From SHVO01 sp041906145 (GTDB lineage Bacteria > Pseudomonadota > Alphaproteobacteria > Rhodospirillales > Rhodospirillaceae), in the NCBI GenBank assembly GCA_041906145.1, contig JAYRJU010000001.1:372001-436000 (forward strand): a stretch of 64,000 nucleotides of DNA. The letters are read 5' to 3'. Made by a program: the position numbers and the translations under genes. Positions 56,081-64,000 of the stretch are shown piece after piece. Position 1 is the first letter of the stretch. Every line of letters starts with the position of its first letter. The notes beneath the pieces are model-generated. The model made no database searches, was not told the origin of the DNA, and was given only the letters and a program-made list of their open reading frames with translations.

Positions 56081-56824
56081 ATGCCGAACCTCGCATCCCT
56101 TCGACTTGGTAACAGCGCACGCGCTTTCGTGGCGGTGTTGGCGTTGTGCATGGGCGTTGCGTCCTGCGGCGAGGACGGTAAACGCGAGGTCCGCGAATTG
56201 CGCACGCAGGTGCAGCAGGCCTACGGCACGAAGAATTTCAAGAAGGGCCTCGAGCTTTCGCAAAAGGGCTTGGCGGCCGCGCGCGCCGCACTCGGCGATA
56301 AAGCGCCCGACACGTTGTACTTCGTGCAGGCGATTTCCGAAAACACGATGGCCACCGGAAACATGCGCGCCACGATCGCGGCGATGAAGCAAGAGATCGG
56401 CATGCGCGCAGCCGCCGGTCAAGACGAGAAGAAACTTCAGCCGCGCCGCACGCTGCTGATCAAAATCGCCGAAGAGTCCGACGACAAACTCACCGCCGTC
56501 GAGCAGGCGATCGAAGTGTCGCGCGGCATCGATATGAAACGCGGCCGGGACCCGCAGCCGGTCTATCGGACGCCGACAAATTATCCGGTCGAGATGTATC
56601 AGCAGAAGATCGAGGGCGACGTCGATATCGCGTACAGCCTGGACCAGAATGGAGCCGTCACCGAGGCGCGCGTCGCGTCGGCGACGCCCGCGCGTGTTTT
56701 CGATCAAGCGGCGCTGGAGAGCTTCAAACAATGGCGCTTCACGCCAATGCTGGATTCGAACGGTCGCCCGATCTCGGCCTCGGGCTTCAAGTTCACGCTG
56801 GCGTTCCGGTTAGGGCGTCAATAA
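56081..56824 (+). CDS. lipoprotein with C-terminal TonB-like domain
   Basis: The 247-residue protein has a signal peptide with lipobox GVASC, a helical middle region that may include TPR-like repeats (about 40-120), and a C-terminal TonB_C-type domain: EGDVDIAYSLDQNGAVTEARV, then FDQAALESFKQWRF. It lacks the long Pro-rich spacer and the N-terminal inner-membrane helix of true TonB, so it is unlikely to energise receptors in the classical way. The ATG at 56081 is used; one at 56054 lies too close to its candidate ribosome-binding site. Confidence 0.72.
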   Translation: MPNLASLRLGNSARAFVAVLALCMGVASCGEDGKREVRELRTQVQQAYGTKNFKKGLELSQKGLAAARAALGDKAPDTLYFVQAISENTMATGNMRATIAAMKQEIGMRAAAGQDEKKLQPRRTLLIKIAEESDDKLTAVEQAIEVSRGIDMKRGRDPQPVYRTPTNYPVEMYQQKIEGDVDIAYSLDQNGAVTEARVASATPARVFDQAALESFKQWRFTPMLDSNGRPISASGFKFTLAFRLGRQ

Positions 56825-57118
56825 TCAGCGCGCTTGCGTCAGGCACACTGTCGCCACACCCACGACTTTCTCCATGATGGCGGGCGGCGGTTGACCGCCG
56901 CTTGTCATGGCCTGGTGATAGATTTCCATTTCCTGGCGGGTGAGCTGCTTCTGCGTCTCGGTGACGAGACAGGAACACAGCTTCTGTTGATCGCCCGCGA
57001 CACCGGCGCCGCTTTGCGCGAGGAAGCCGGTGCAGATCTCCTGCAAGGGATCCTTCGCGGTTTGGGCAAACGCGCTGCCGCTCGCGAGAAGCGCCAACAA
57101 CATTAGAGTTTTGGTCAT
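56825..57118 (-). CDS. small secreted protein of unknown function
   Basis: The 97-residue protein has a signal peptide (ending SAFA-Q) and four cysteines, including the pair LCSC near residue 49, in a helical mature domain. No family is recognised. Its stop directly abuts the stop of the convergent TonB-C lipoprotein gene. It lies downstream of ptsN on the same strand, 61 bases away, and may be read through from it. Confidence 0.65.
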   Translation of the reverse strand: MTKTLMLLALLASGSAFAQTAKDPLQEICTGFLAQSGAGVAGDQQKLCSCLVTETQKQLTRQEMEIYHQAMTSGGQPPPAIMEKVVGVATVCLTQAR

Positions 57119-57179
57119 ACGCGAGCCCCCGCTGCAAGACGGGGAGCGTAGCGTAGGCGTAGCATAAGGAGAAGGCGGG

Positions 57180-57641
57180 TTAGGCCGCTTGGGCCTCGGA
57201 CTGCGTCAGCACCATGTAGAGGCCGTCGGCGGTTTCGGCGCCGCGCAGCTTGTCGCACATGGAAGAATCCCGCAGCAGGCGCGAGACGCGGGCGAGCGCC
57301 TTCAAGTGATCGGCCCCCGCGCCCTCCGGCGCCAGCAGGAGGAAGATCAGATCGACGGGCTGCTCGTCGATGGAATCGAATTCCACCGGACGGTCGAGAC
57401 GGGCGAAGACACCGTAAAGGCGTTTGAAGTCCGAAAGTTTGCCGTGCGGGATGGCAATACCGCTGCCGACGCCGGTCGAACCAAGACGTTCGCGTTCCAA
57501 GAGGGTTTCGAAGATCTTGCGGTCGTTGACCCCGGTGATCTTGGACGCGCACCGCGCCAGTTCCTGGAGCAGTTGCTTCTTGTTCGCAGCCTTCAAATCC
57601 GCGACCACGGCTTCGGGCTGTAGCAAATCTCTAATTTCCAT
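57180..57641 (-). CDS. ptsN: PTS IIA-like nitrogen regulatory protein
   Basis: The 153-residue EIIA-Ntr domain carries the phosphorylatable histidine in GIAIPHGK (about residue 66). PtsN links PEP-dependent phosphorylation to nitrogen and potassium metabolism and often affects sigma-54-dependent expression. It lies downstream of rpoN, as usual, but the hpf/raiA gene that normally separates them is missing. Confidence 0.95.
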   Translation of the reverse strand: MEIRDLLQPEAVVADLKAANKKQLLQELARCASKITGVNDRKIFETLLERERLGSTGVGSGIAIPHGKLSDFKRLYGVFARLDRPVEFDSIDEQPVDLIFLLLAPEGAGADHLKALARVSRLLRDSSMCDKLRGAETADGLYMVLTQSEAQAA

Positions 57642-57912
57642 AACACGCCTTTACATCACACCCACGGCTCTCTTCCGGCGGGGTGTGGAAGTTCAAACGA
57701 ATAAAATCGCCATACGACGGGGACGAACGGATTTGCTCTAGTTTTGTTCTTGTCTTTCTTATGCCGGGCTTCACAGAACCCTAGGACGCCTTTTGCGCTT
57801 TTCAATGGCGCGGCCGCCGGCCAACCCCCCGGGCGGCCCTAAAAAAGTCGCGGAACATATGCCCCCGGTCCCCGGCAAGTCAAGAATTGTCAGCCTTAAA
57901 TTTGGTCAATGG

Positions 57913-59415
57913 TTAACGGAGCGAGATACCCAACGACTTGTCTCGCCGGCGCTGCACGGAAGACGGAATATTAAGTGAATCCCGATACTTAGCGACCGTA
58001 CGGCGCGCGACCTCGACGCCGTCGGAGCGGAGGATCTCGACGATCCGATCGTCAGACAGGACGTCGCTGGCCGCCTCGGCGTCGATCAAGACCTTGATGC
58101 GGTGACGAACGGCCTCGGCCGAATGGGCCTCGGCGCCGCTGGCCGACGGGAGGCTTTGGGTGAAGAAGTATTTCAACTCAAAGATGCCGCGCGGGGTCGA
58201 CATGTATTTGTTGGTCGTAACGCGGCTGACCGTGCTCTCGTGCATTTCGATCACATCGGCGACATCGCGCAGGATCAGCGGGCGCAGATGCGTGACCCCG
58301 CGCCGGAAGAACTCCTCCTGCTGGGTCACGAGTTCGCTGGCGACCTTGAGGATGGTCTCGGCGCGCTGGTGCAGCGCCTTCACGAGCCAGTTCGCGGACT
58401 GAAGCTTCTCGGCCAGGAACGCCTTGTCCGCTTTGCTGGCGGTTGTCTTGGTAATGTCGGCGATATATTTGCGGTTCACGAGCACGCGCGGCAGCGTGTC
58501 CGAATTGAGCTCCACGCGCCAACCGCCGTCGGGGCGCGCCGACATGATCACATCGGGGATCACCGCGTTGCTTGTGGTGCGCTCGAAACGCAAGGCCGGT
58601 TTGGGATCGAGGGCGCGCACCTCGGCGATCATATCCTGCAGATCCTCGAGCGAGATGCCGCAGACGGCCTGAAGCTTTTTGAGATCGCGCGCGGCGAGTA
58701 GTTCCAGATTCTCGATGAAAGCGGCCATCGCCGGGTCGTAGCGGTTGCGATCCTCGAGCTGCAGGCGAAGGCATTCCTTCAAATCGCGCGCGAATATGCC
58801 CGTGGGATCGAAGCGCTGCATGAGACCGAGGATGCGCGCGATCATCTCGGGCGGGACGCCAAGCTGGTCGGCCGCGTCCTCGGTGGAAAGGCGGAGATAG
58901 CCGCTCTCGTCCAACTGATCGATCAGGTACATGCCGACGAAGCGGTCCTTGGGGTCCCCGCAGGCGAAGTTAAGCTGCTGAGTGAGATGACTGCGCAGGT
59001 CCGGAATGTCGGCAATGATGCCTTCAAGATCCGGCCGCTCACCGTCGCCGCCGCCCGCGCCCCAATTCTCCGCGTTCGCCGTATCCATGGGCGTACGCGT
59101 GTCGTCGCTCAAACCTGATTCATTGTCCGCGACGGCCACTTCAACATCGAGCGGCGCTTCGTTCTGCCCGTCGAGAGAGTCCACCACCGAGAGCCCCTCG
59201 TCCCGGCGGTCGTCGGCATTGCCGGCGCTTTCGTCGAGCGCGGTGGTCTCGGGCGCGTCGTCCGTCTCGAGCAGCGGGTTGGATTCCAGCTCCTGCTCGA
59301 TGTACTCGCTGAGCTCAAGCGCGGACAACTGCAGCAGTTTGATCGCCTGCTGCAACTGGGGCGTGATGACGAGGCTTTGGGTCTGCCTGAGGTCTAGCCG
59401 CGGCGAAAGCGCCAT
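57913..59415 (-). CDS. rpoN: RNA polymerase sigma-54 factor
   Basis: The 500-residue sigma-54 has the Gln/Leu-rich activator-interaction region at the N-terminus (QTQSLVITPQLQQAIKLLQLS), an acidic linker (about 50-150), a core-binding domain and the C-terminal RpoN box RRTVAKYRDSL. It directs transcription from -24/-12 promoters with AAA+ activators. It lies 20 bases after lptB in the conserved lptC-A-B-rpoN order. Confidence 0.97.
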   Translation of the reverse strand: MALSPRLDLRQTQSLVITPQLQQAIKLLQLSALELSEYIEQELESNPLLETDDAPETTALDESAGNADDRRDEGLSVVDSLDGQNEAPLDVEVAVADNESGLSDDTRTPMDTANAENWGAGGGDGERPDLEGIIADIPDLRSHLTQQLNFACGDPKDRFVGMYLIDQLDESGYLRLSTEDAADQLGVPPEMIARILGLMQRFDPTGIFARDLKECLRLQLEDRNRYDPAMAAFIENLELLAARDLKKLQAVCGISLEDLQDMIAEVRALDPKPALRFERTTSNAVIPDVIMSARPDGGWRVELNSDTLPRVLVNRKYIADITKTTASKADKAFLAEKLQSANWLVKALHQRAETILKVASELVTQQEEFFRRGVTHLRPLILRDVADVIEMHESTVSRVTTNKYMSTPRGIFELKYFFTQSLPSASGAEAHSAEAVRHRIKVLIDAEAASDVLSDDRIVEILRSDGVEVARRTVAKYRDSLNIPSSVQRRRDKSLGISLR

Positions 59416-59435
59416 GTTCTTTACGTCACCTCGCC

Positions 59436-60218
59436 TTACAGACTGAAACGCTCTCCGAGGTAAACGCGCCGCACGCCTTCGTGTGCGACGATCTCTGATG
59501 GGCGGCCTTCCATCAGCACTGTGCCTTCATGAAGGATGTAGGCGCGGTCAATGATGTCGAGGGTCTCGCGCACGTTGTGATCGGTAATGAGCACGCCGAG
59601 GCCGCGGTCCTTGAGGTGAGAGACCATCTCGCGGATTTCGCCCACCGCGATGGGATCAATGCCCGCGAGCGGTTCGTCGAGCAGGATGAAACTGGGCCGG
59701 GACGCAAGCGCGCGCGCGATCTCGCAGCGGCGGCGTTCGCCGCCCGACAGCGCGAGCGCCGGACTGCGGCGCAAATGTTCGATGGAAAATTCGCTGAGCA
59801 GCGCTTCGACCAATGCGTCTTGGGCGGCTTTATCGCGCTCGACCACCTCGGCCACCGCGCGGATATTGCCCTCGACCGACATACCGCGGAAAATCGAGGC
59901 TTCCTGCGGCAGATAACCGATGCCGAGGCGCGCGCGCCGGTACATTGGCAACGGGGTGATGTCCTGGCCGTCGAGATAGATGCGGCCCTTGTCGGGCGTG
60001 ATGAGGCCCGTGACGCAATAGAACGACGTGGTCTTACCGGCGCCGTTGGGGCCGAGCAGTCCAACCGCCTCGCCGCGCTGAACGCTAAGGTTCACGTCGC
60101 GGAGGACAGGGCGGCTCTTGAAGGTTTTCGCCAGCCCGCGCACGGCGATGCCTTGCGCAGGAACGCTGTTGTCGGACGGGGCGGGCGTCACGCGCACGGG
60201 CGCCGTATCGGGCGTCAT
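59436..60218 (-). CDS. lptB: LPS export ABC transporter ATP-binding protein
   Basis: The 260-residue ATPase has Walker A GPNGAGKTT, signature LALSGGERRR and Walker B FILLDEP, with the switch His in ITDHNV. LptB2 powers LptFG extraction of lipopolysaccharide. The N-terminal 25 residues are a variable extension. Its ATG overlaps the lptA stop. Confidence 0.95.
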   Translation of the reverse strand: MTPDTAPVRVTPAPSDNSVPAQGIAVRGLAKTFKSRPVLRDVNLSVQRGEAVGLLGPNGAGKTTSFYCVTGLITPDKGRIYLDGQDITPLPMYRRARLGIGYLPQEASIFRGMSVEGNIRAVAEVVERDKAAQDALVEALLSEFSIEHLRRSPALALSGGERRRCEIARALASRPSFILLDEPLAGIDPIAVGEIREMVSHLKDRGLGVLITDHNVRETLDIIDRAYILHEGTVLMEGRPSEIVAHEGVRRVYLGERFSL

Positions 60219-61111
60219 GGTTTAGCTTTCACGGCCGTGGCCGGTTCGGGAGGACGGGAGCTGGGCGCGATCAACGCACTGACGCGCGTGTTCTCGCGGG
60301 TGCCGGTCTGGCCGGCTTCCTTGGCGCTACCGTAGACAGCGCTCCTGCCCCCTTTGATATTGACGACCGCGAAGCCGCCGCTGAGGACATTCTTGTCCTG
60401 CGTGAGCTTGACATTGCCGTCGAGGGTCACGACTCCGGTCTGGATATTGTACGTCGCGCGTTCACCGCGCGCGGTTTCGCGCGGCGTTTCGACGCGCACG
60501 TTGCCGAAGCCCTGCATGTAGGTGATATCGCCGCGTCCACGCGCCGCGCTCGCGACGCCCTTTGAAGCGGCGTTGCCCGGCTCGTCACGGAAGAAGGCCA
60601 CGAGCTTGTCGGCGTACACGCGGCGCTTTTCGCTGTCCTCGGCAACGGCATTGCCTTCGGCCACGGCGACACGTTCGCTGGCCCAATACTGGAGCGCCTT
60701 CTGCGCGCTGACAGTTCCATCGGCATTGGCGAGGCGCACCTGATTGCCTTCAAGCACGAGCACGCCTTTGTCGAAATCATAGATCGCCGACGCACCGGTC
60801 GCGGTTTCCTCGGCCGAGCGCATAGTGACATTGCCGACGGCGAATACGCGGTAGACCTCTTCGCCGCCGCCGTCACCGGTACGGTAGTAGGCGATGAGTT
60901 CATCGCCGACGATGCTGACTTCGCCTTGGGTGGCCTTGGCGTTGCCGCGCGCGATCACGCGCTTGTTGTCCTGCTGGACCTCGATGCCGCGCTCGGCGTC
61001 GACCACGATCGGCTGATCGGAATTCTTGGGCAGGAACGAAAGCGACTGCGCCGCCGCGGGCGAAGCGAAGCCGGCAAAGAGCGCGGCAAGCAGAATGATA
61101 CGCGGGTTCAT
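60215..61111 (-). CDS. lptA: LPS transport periplasmic protein LptA (OstA-like)
   Basis: The 298-residue protein has a signal peptide (ending PAAA-Q) and an OstA beta-jellyroll that bridges LptC and LptD across the periplasm. It is longer than E. coli LptA (185 residues), as commonly seen in this class, with a Pro/Ala-rich C-terminal tail. It is coupled at both ends to lptB and lptC. Confidence 0.88.
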   Translation of the reverse strand: MNPRIILLAALFAGFASPAAAQSLSFLPKNSDQPIVVDAERGIEVQQDNKRVIARGNAKATQGEVSIVGDELIAYYRTGDGGGEEVYRVFAVGNVTMRSAEETATGASAIYDFDKGVLVLEGNQVRLANADGTVSAQKALQYWASERVAVAEGNAVAEDSEKRRVYADKLVAFFRDEPGNAASKGVASAARGRGDITYMQGFGNVRVETPRETARGERATYNIQTGVVTLDGNVKLTQDKNVLSGGFAVVNIKGGRSAVYGSAKEAGQTGTRENTRVSALIAPSSRPPEPATAVKAKP

Positions 61112-61824
61112 CGCGGAGCTCCGGCAGGTTTCGCGGCCTCGGCCGGTTTCTCGGTCTTTACGGCCGCCTTACTGTTCAGCACGAGCCGTGACTTTCCATT
61201 GAAGTGTACATTGCGTCCGCGATCCAAAAGATTGAAGCCTTCCTGAGCTTCCATGGTGCCCAGCGGCCCTTCGCCGGTCACCGGCTCCTTGCCGGTCGCC
61301 GTACCTTCGTCGAGATTGACGAGCGCCGAGTTGGTCTTGAAGCGATAGCCGTTCTCCTCGCCGACGTCGACGTTGCCGGAGAGATCGAGCTTCTTGTCTT
61401 CGCGGTTATACAGACCCGCATTGGCCTTCGCGGACAGAAATTTTCCGTCCTTGAGACTTATTTCCGCCGACGGCCCGTTGAGCTCGATGGTTTCCTGGTT
61501 CTCGGGACGCTGGCGCACGCCGTTCGCAAGCACCGAGTAAGGCTGTCCCTCGTCGTCGGTGCCGAAATACCGCGCGTTGGTCATGCTGAGATTGTTGTCG
61601 TCGCTCGGCGCGTCGCTGATCTCGGTATCGATACGGTAGCGGTCGGCGTCGCGGCGCAACTGCGGGAGCAGGACGACGAGGAGAAGCAGGAAGCCCGCCG
61701 CCGACGGGAGGGCGATCTTCATCAAAGCGACGAACCGGCTGTACTGCGCGACATCCTGCGCGACCGATGTTTCGCGCGGCGTCCAGGCAGAAAAGCGTTC
61801 CGGTTCGTGTTTGGCGCCGGTCAT
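61108..61824 (-). CDS. lptC: LPS export protein LptC
   Basis: The 238-residue protein has a single N-terminal membrane anchor (about residues 32-53) and a periplasmic LptC jellyroll (MTNARYFGTDDEGQPY onward), then an Ala/Lys/Pro tail. LptC passes lipopolysaccharide from LptFG to LptA. It is coupled to kdsD upstream and lptA downstream. Confidence 0.9.
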   Translation of the reverse strand: MTGAKHEPERFSAWTPRETSVAQDVAQYSRFVALMKIALPSAAGFLLLLVVLLPQLRRDADRYRIDTEISDAPSDDNNLSMTNARYFGTDDEGQPYSVLANGVRQRPENQETIELNGPSAEISLKDGKFLSAKANAGLYNREDKKLDLSGNVDVGEENGYRFKTNSALVNLDEGTATGKEPVTGEGPLGTMEAQEGFNLLDRGRNVHFNGKSRLVLNSKAAVKTEKPAEAAKPAGAPR

Positions 61825-62816
61825 GCCACGCCCGCCCTCAAGACATCATGCATGCGCAGGATGCCGACCGGCTTGTTGTCGTCCACGACAAAGACCGAGG
61901 TGATTTTCCACTCGTTCATGCGCCGCAGCGCTTCGGCCGCGAGCATATTGCGCGCCGTGAATTTCGGTGTGCGCGTCATGACATCGGACGCCTTCAGTGC
62001 GAACAGGTTGCCGCCGATGTGGCGGCGTAAATCGCCGTCGGTGACGATGCCGATAAGATGGCCGTCCTTGTCGGTCACGCCGGCCACGCCGAAAGTCTTC
62101 TGTGTCATGATCAGCACGACTTCCGACATCGGCGCGTCCGCGAACACCAGGGGAAGCTCCGAGCCCGCGTGCATCAGGTCTTCGACCTTGAACAGCTTGC
62201 GGCCCAGATGGCCGCCTGGGTGGAACACCTTGTAGTCGTCTGCGGTGAAGCCGCGGCGCTCGAGCAAAGCGACAGCCAACGCGTCACCCAGGGCCAGGGT
62301 CAGCGTGGTGGAAGTCGTCGGCGCTTCGACGATGGCGCAGGCCTCGCCGACCGGCGGCAGCGCGAGCACGACGTCGGCGCCCTGCGCGAGGGTGGATTTG
62401 GGACGGCTGGTGATGGCGAGCAGCGGAATGCCGAAGCGGCGCGTATAGGCGACGAGATCGCGCAACTCACCCGCTTCGCCGGAATTGGAAATGGCGATGA
62501 CCGCATCGCCCGGGGCGATCATGCCCATGTCGCCGTGGCTGGCTTCGCCCGCATGCACAAAAAAGGCCGGTGTTCCGGTGGAGGCCATGGTCGCGGCGAT
62601 CTTGCGTCCGACATGGCCGCTTTTGCCCACGCCGGAAACGATCACGCGCCCGGTGACCTTGGAAAGGATATCGAGGCCGGAGGTAAAGGCGTCGCCGAGG
62701 TTCTGCGCGAGCGCGTCCAAGCCCATGCGCGCATGTTCAAGAACACGGCGCGCCGAGGCTAGATCCGCGGCCTGCGAAGTGCTGGGTGACGCTGTCTTAG
62801 ATGAAGTAACTGCCAT
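61821..62816 (-). CDS. kdsD: D-arabinose 5-phosphate isomerase
   Basis: KdsD converts ribulose-5-phosphate to arabinose-5-phosphate for Kdo and lipopolysaccharide synthesis. The 331-residue protein has a SIS domain (GVGKSGHVGRKIAATMASTG, about 60-80) and two C-terminal CBS domains (about 200-330). The ATG at 62816 is preferred to an in-frame TTG at 62864. It is the first gene of the lpt-rpoN run. Confidence 0.93.
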   Translation of the reverse strand: MAVTSSKTASPSTSQAADLASARRVLEHARMGLDALAQNLGDAFTSGLDILSKVTGRVIVSGVGKSGHVGRKIAATMASTGTPAFFVHAGEASHGDMGMIAPGDAVIAISNSGEAGELRDLVAYTRRFGIPLLAITSRPKSTLAQGADVVLALPPVGEACAIVEAPTTSTTLTLALGDALAVALLERRGFTADDYKVFHPGGHLGRKLFKVEDLMHAGSELPLVFADAPMSEVVLIMTQKTFGVAGVTDKDGHLIGIVTDGDLRRHIGGNLFALKASDVMTRTPKFTARNMLAAEALRRMNEWKITSVFVVDDNKPVGILRMHDVLRAGVA

Positions 62817-63018
62817 TCGCCGAAATCGCCTGCTTTTTTCGCCGGCGCCCCCATAACGCTTCAATGTGGCTGGATGTGGGCCCGACCGGCGCCCCTGTCA
62901 AAGAACCCTTTGCAAGAACGCGCGAAAGTATCGCCTGGGCGTCAAAAGGGGTCAACGGCACGATTGTTGCAGGGGGGGGTATACACCGCCGCGAAGGACG
63001 ACGGCGGAGACGGCGCGC

Positions 63019-63627
63019 CTAGTGGGCGAAAATGTCGTCCTCGGCCCAACCGGCGACATCGAGGGCGGCGCGGTCCGGCAGAAAGCCGAAACAAGCCGCG
63101 GCAAGGTGCGTGCGATTTTCCCGCGCGAGCAGTCGGTCCATCTCGACCTTCAAGCGGTGCAGATGAAGGACGTCGGCCGCCGCGTAGTCAATCTGCTCAG
63201 CGCTCAAGGTCTCGGCGCCCCAGTCGGAGGTCTGCTGCTGCTTCGAGATCTCGACCCCGAGAAGTTCCTTACACAGGTCCTTGAGGCCGTGCTTGTCGGT
63301 GTTTGTGCGCACCAGGCGCGAGGCCGTACGCGTGCAGTAAATCGGCGCGCAGCGCACCCCAAGGTGCTTGGCGATCATGGCGAGATCGAAGCGGGCGAAG
63401 TGAAAGATCTTCAGCAGCTTCGGGTCGGCAAGAACCGCCGCAAGCCGCTCGGCCTTCTGGCCGGGTACGATCTGAACGAGATGCGCGTGACTGTCGCCGC
63501 CCGAGAGCTGGACGACGCACAGACGGTCGCGATCGATGCGCAGACCCATGGTCTCGCTGTCGACGGCGATGCTGTCTTTAAAGGTGACATTGGCAGGCAG
63601 ATCGCCGCGGTGCAGGTAGTTCGTCAC
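63019..63627 (-). CDS. rnd: ribonuclease D-type 3'-5' exonuclease
   Basis: The 202-residue protein carries the DEDD exonuclease motifs: AVDSETMGL (Exo I), FHFARFDLAMI (Exo II) and the C-terminal YAAADVLHL (Exo III). It lacks the HRDC domains of E. coli RNase D, as in the short alphaproteobacterial form. The GTG at 63627 is used because NYLHRGDLP is the normal N-terminus of that form. It may trim tRNA 3' ends. Confidence 0.9.
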   Translation of the reverse strand: MTNYLHRGDLPANVTFKDSIAVDSETMGLRIDRDRLCVVQLSGGDSHAHLVQIVPGQKAERLAAVLADPKLLKIFHFARFDLAMIAKHLGVRCAPIYCTRTASRLVRTNTDKHGLKDLCKELLGVEISKQQQTSDWGAETLSAEQIDYAAADVLHLHRLKVEMDRLLARENRTHLAAACFGFLPDRAALDVAGWAEDDIFAH

Positions 63628-63685
63628 GGGTGCCGCCCTTATTCGCCGCTTAGGAGACCGCGGAAAAGCCGCGGATCTCAAAAGA

Positions 63686-63772
<87 letters not shown>

Positions 63773-64000
63773 ATTTGTGCCGCCGCTCTTACGTTCGAGC
63801 GCCGGGGGTAGTGAACAGGGCGAGACGGATACAGGGCCACCCGCCCCTTGTCAATGCGAGCGAGGGTCGGGCAAGCGCTTTTGGCGAAACAGGATTTCCT
63901 ATTAAATCCCGGGGCGTTGACGAACTCGCCGCGCCGCCCGAGAGCGCCGCGCGGAGCGGTTGCCTCCCTTTCGGTTCTATGTCACTGAAAGGTTCTCCGG
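63773..64000. other. intergenic end of window, nothing assigned
   Basis: I see no convincing gene in these 228 bases. An ATG at 63979 could begin a gene running out of the window, but only seven codons are visible. Confidence 0.4.

Overview
The window is GC-rich chromosomal DNA from an alphaproteobacterium. The gene orders aroA-cmk-rpsA-ihfB-lapA-pyrF-trpF-trpB-trpA-accD-folC and kdsD-lptC-lptA-lptB-rpoN-ptsN are typical of that class. Together with a Caulobacter-like sphingolipid locus they suggest a Caulobacterales/Micropepsales-type organism; the genus is inference. I see no insertion sequence, prophage or CRISPR array.

Layout. 1-6.6 kb: the C-terminal part of a SAM methyltransferase cut by the window edge, a secreted protein, a glycosyltransferase-like protein, two tandem MHS-type transporters and a TSUP transporter. 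6.6-17.3 kb: a long minus-strand housekeeping block (folate, malonyl-CoA, tryptophan, pyrimidine, ribosomal protein S1, IHF beta, CMP kinase, EPSP synthase). It carries three copies of a 21-bp AT-rich palindrome and an attenuator-like terminator between trpF and trpB. 17.5-20.3 kb: a zinc-ribbon protein, tRNA-Ala(GGC) followed by decayed tandem copies of its 3' half, a lipoprotein cytochrome c and small envelope proteins. 20.3-27.5 kb: a Gtr-like surface glycosylation trio, a serine/threonine dehydratase and a two-component pair. 27.5-33.4 kb: a vitamin B12 uptake locus (btuB-F-C-D) behind a cobalamin riboswitch. 33.4-39.5 kb: small envelope proteins, a second copy of the glycosyltransferase-like gene coupled to an exported methyltransferase, a molybdopterin oxidoreductase and a DmeF-type metal exporter.

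39.5-50.3 kb holds the most interesting region: a compact sphingolipid locus. It encodes a YghO/bCerS-like N-acyltransferase, a membrane fatty-acid hydroxylase, LptG and LptF, a lipid kinase, a protein resembling mitochondrial Tam41 (CDP-diacylglycerol synthase), serine palmitoyltransferase, a dedicated acyl carrier protein, a CerR-like reductase and a fatty acyl-AMP ligase. Read together they suggest acyl activation, long-chain base formation, N-acylation, phosphorylation, a possible CDP-ceramide step, and export to the outer membrane by LptFG. The CDP-ceramide step and the dedicated LptFG role are hypotheses.

50.5-52.4 kb is a bufferin (copper-binding peptide) operon bufABC. The rest holds a large uncharacterised protein, an acyl-CoA ligase, a TonB-C-domain lipoprotein, the ptsN-rpoN-lptBAC-kdsD block (hpf is absent from its usual place), RNase D and tRNA-Leu(CAG).
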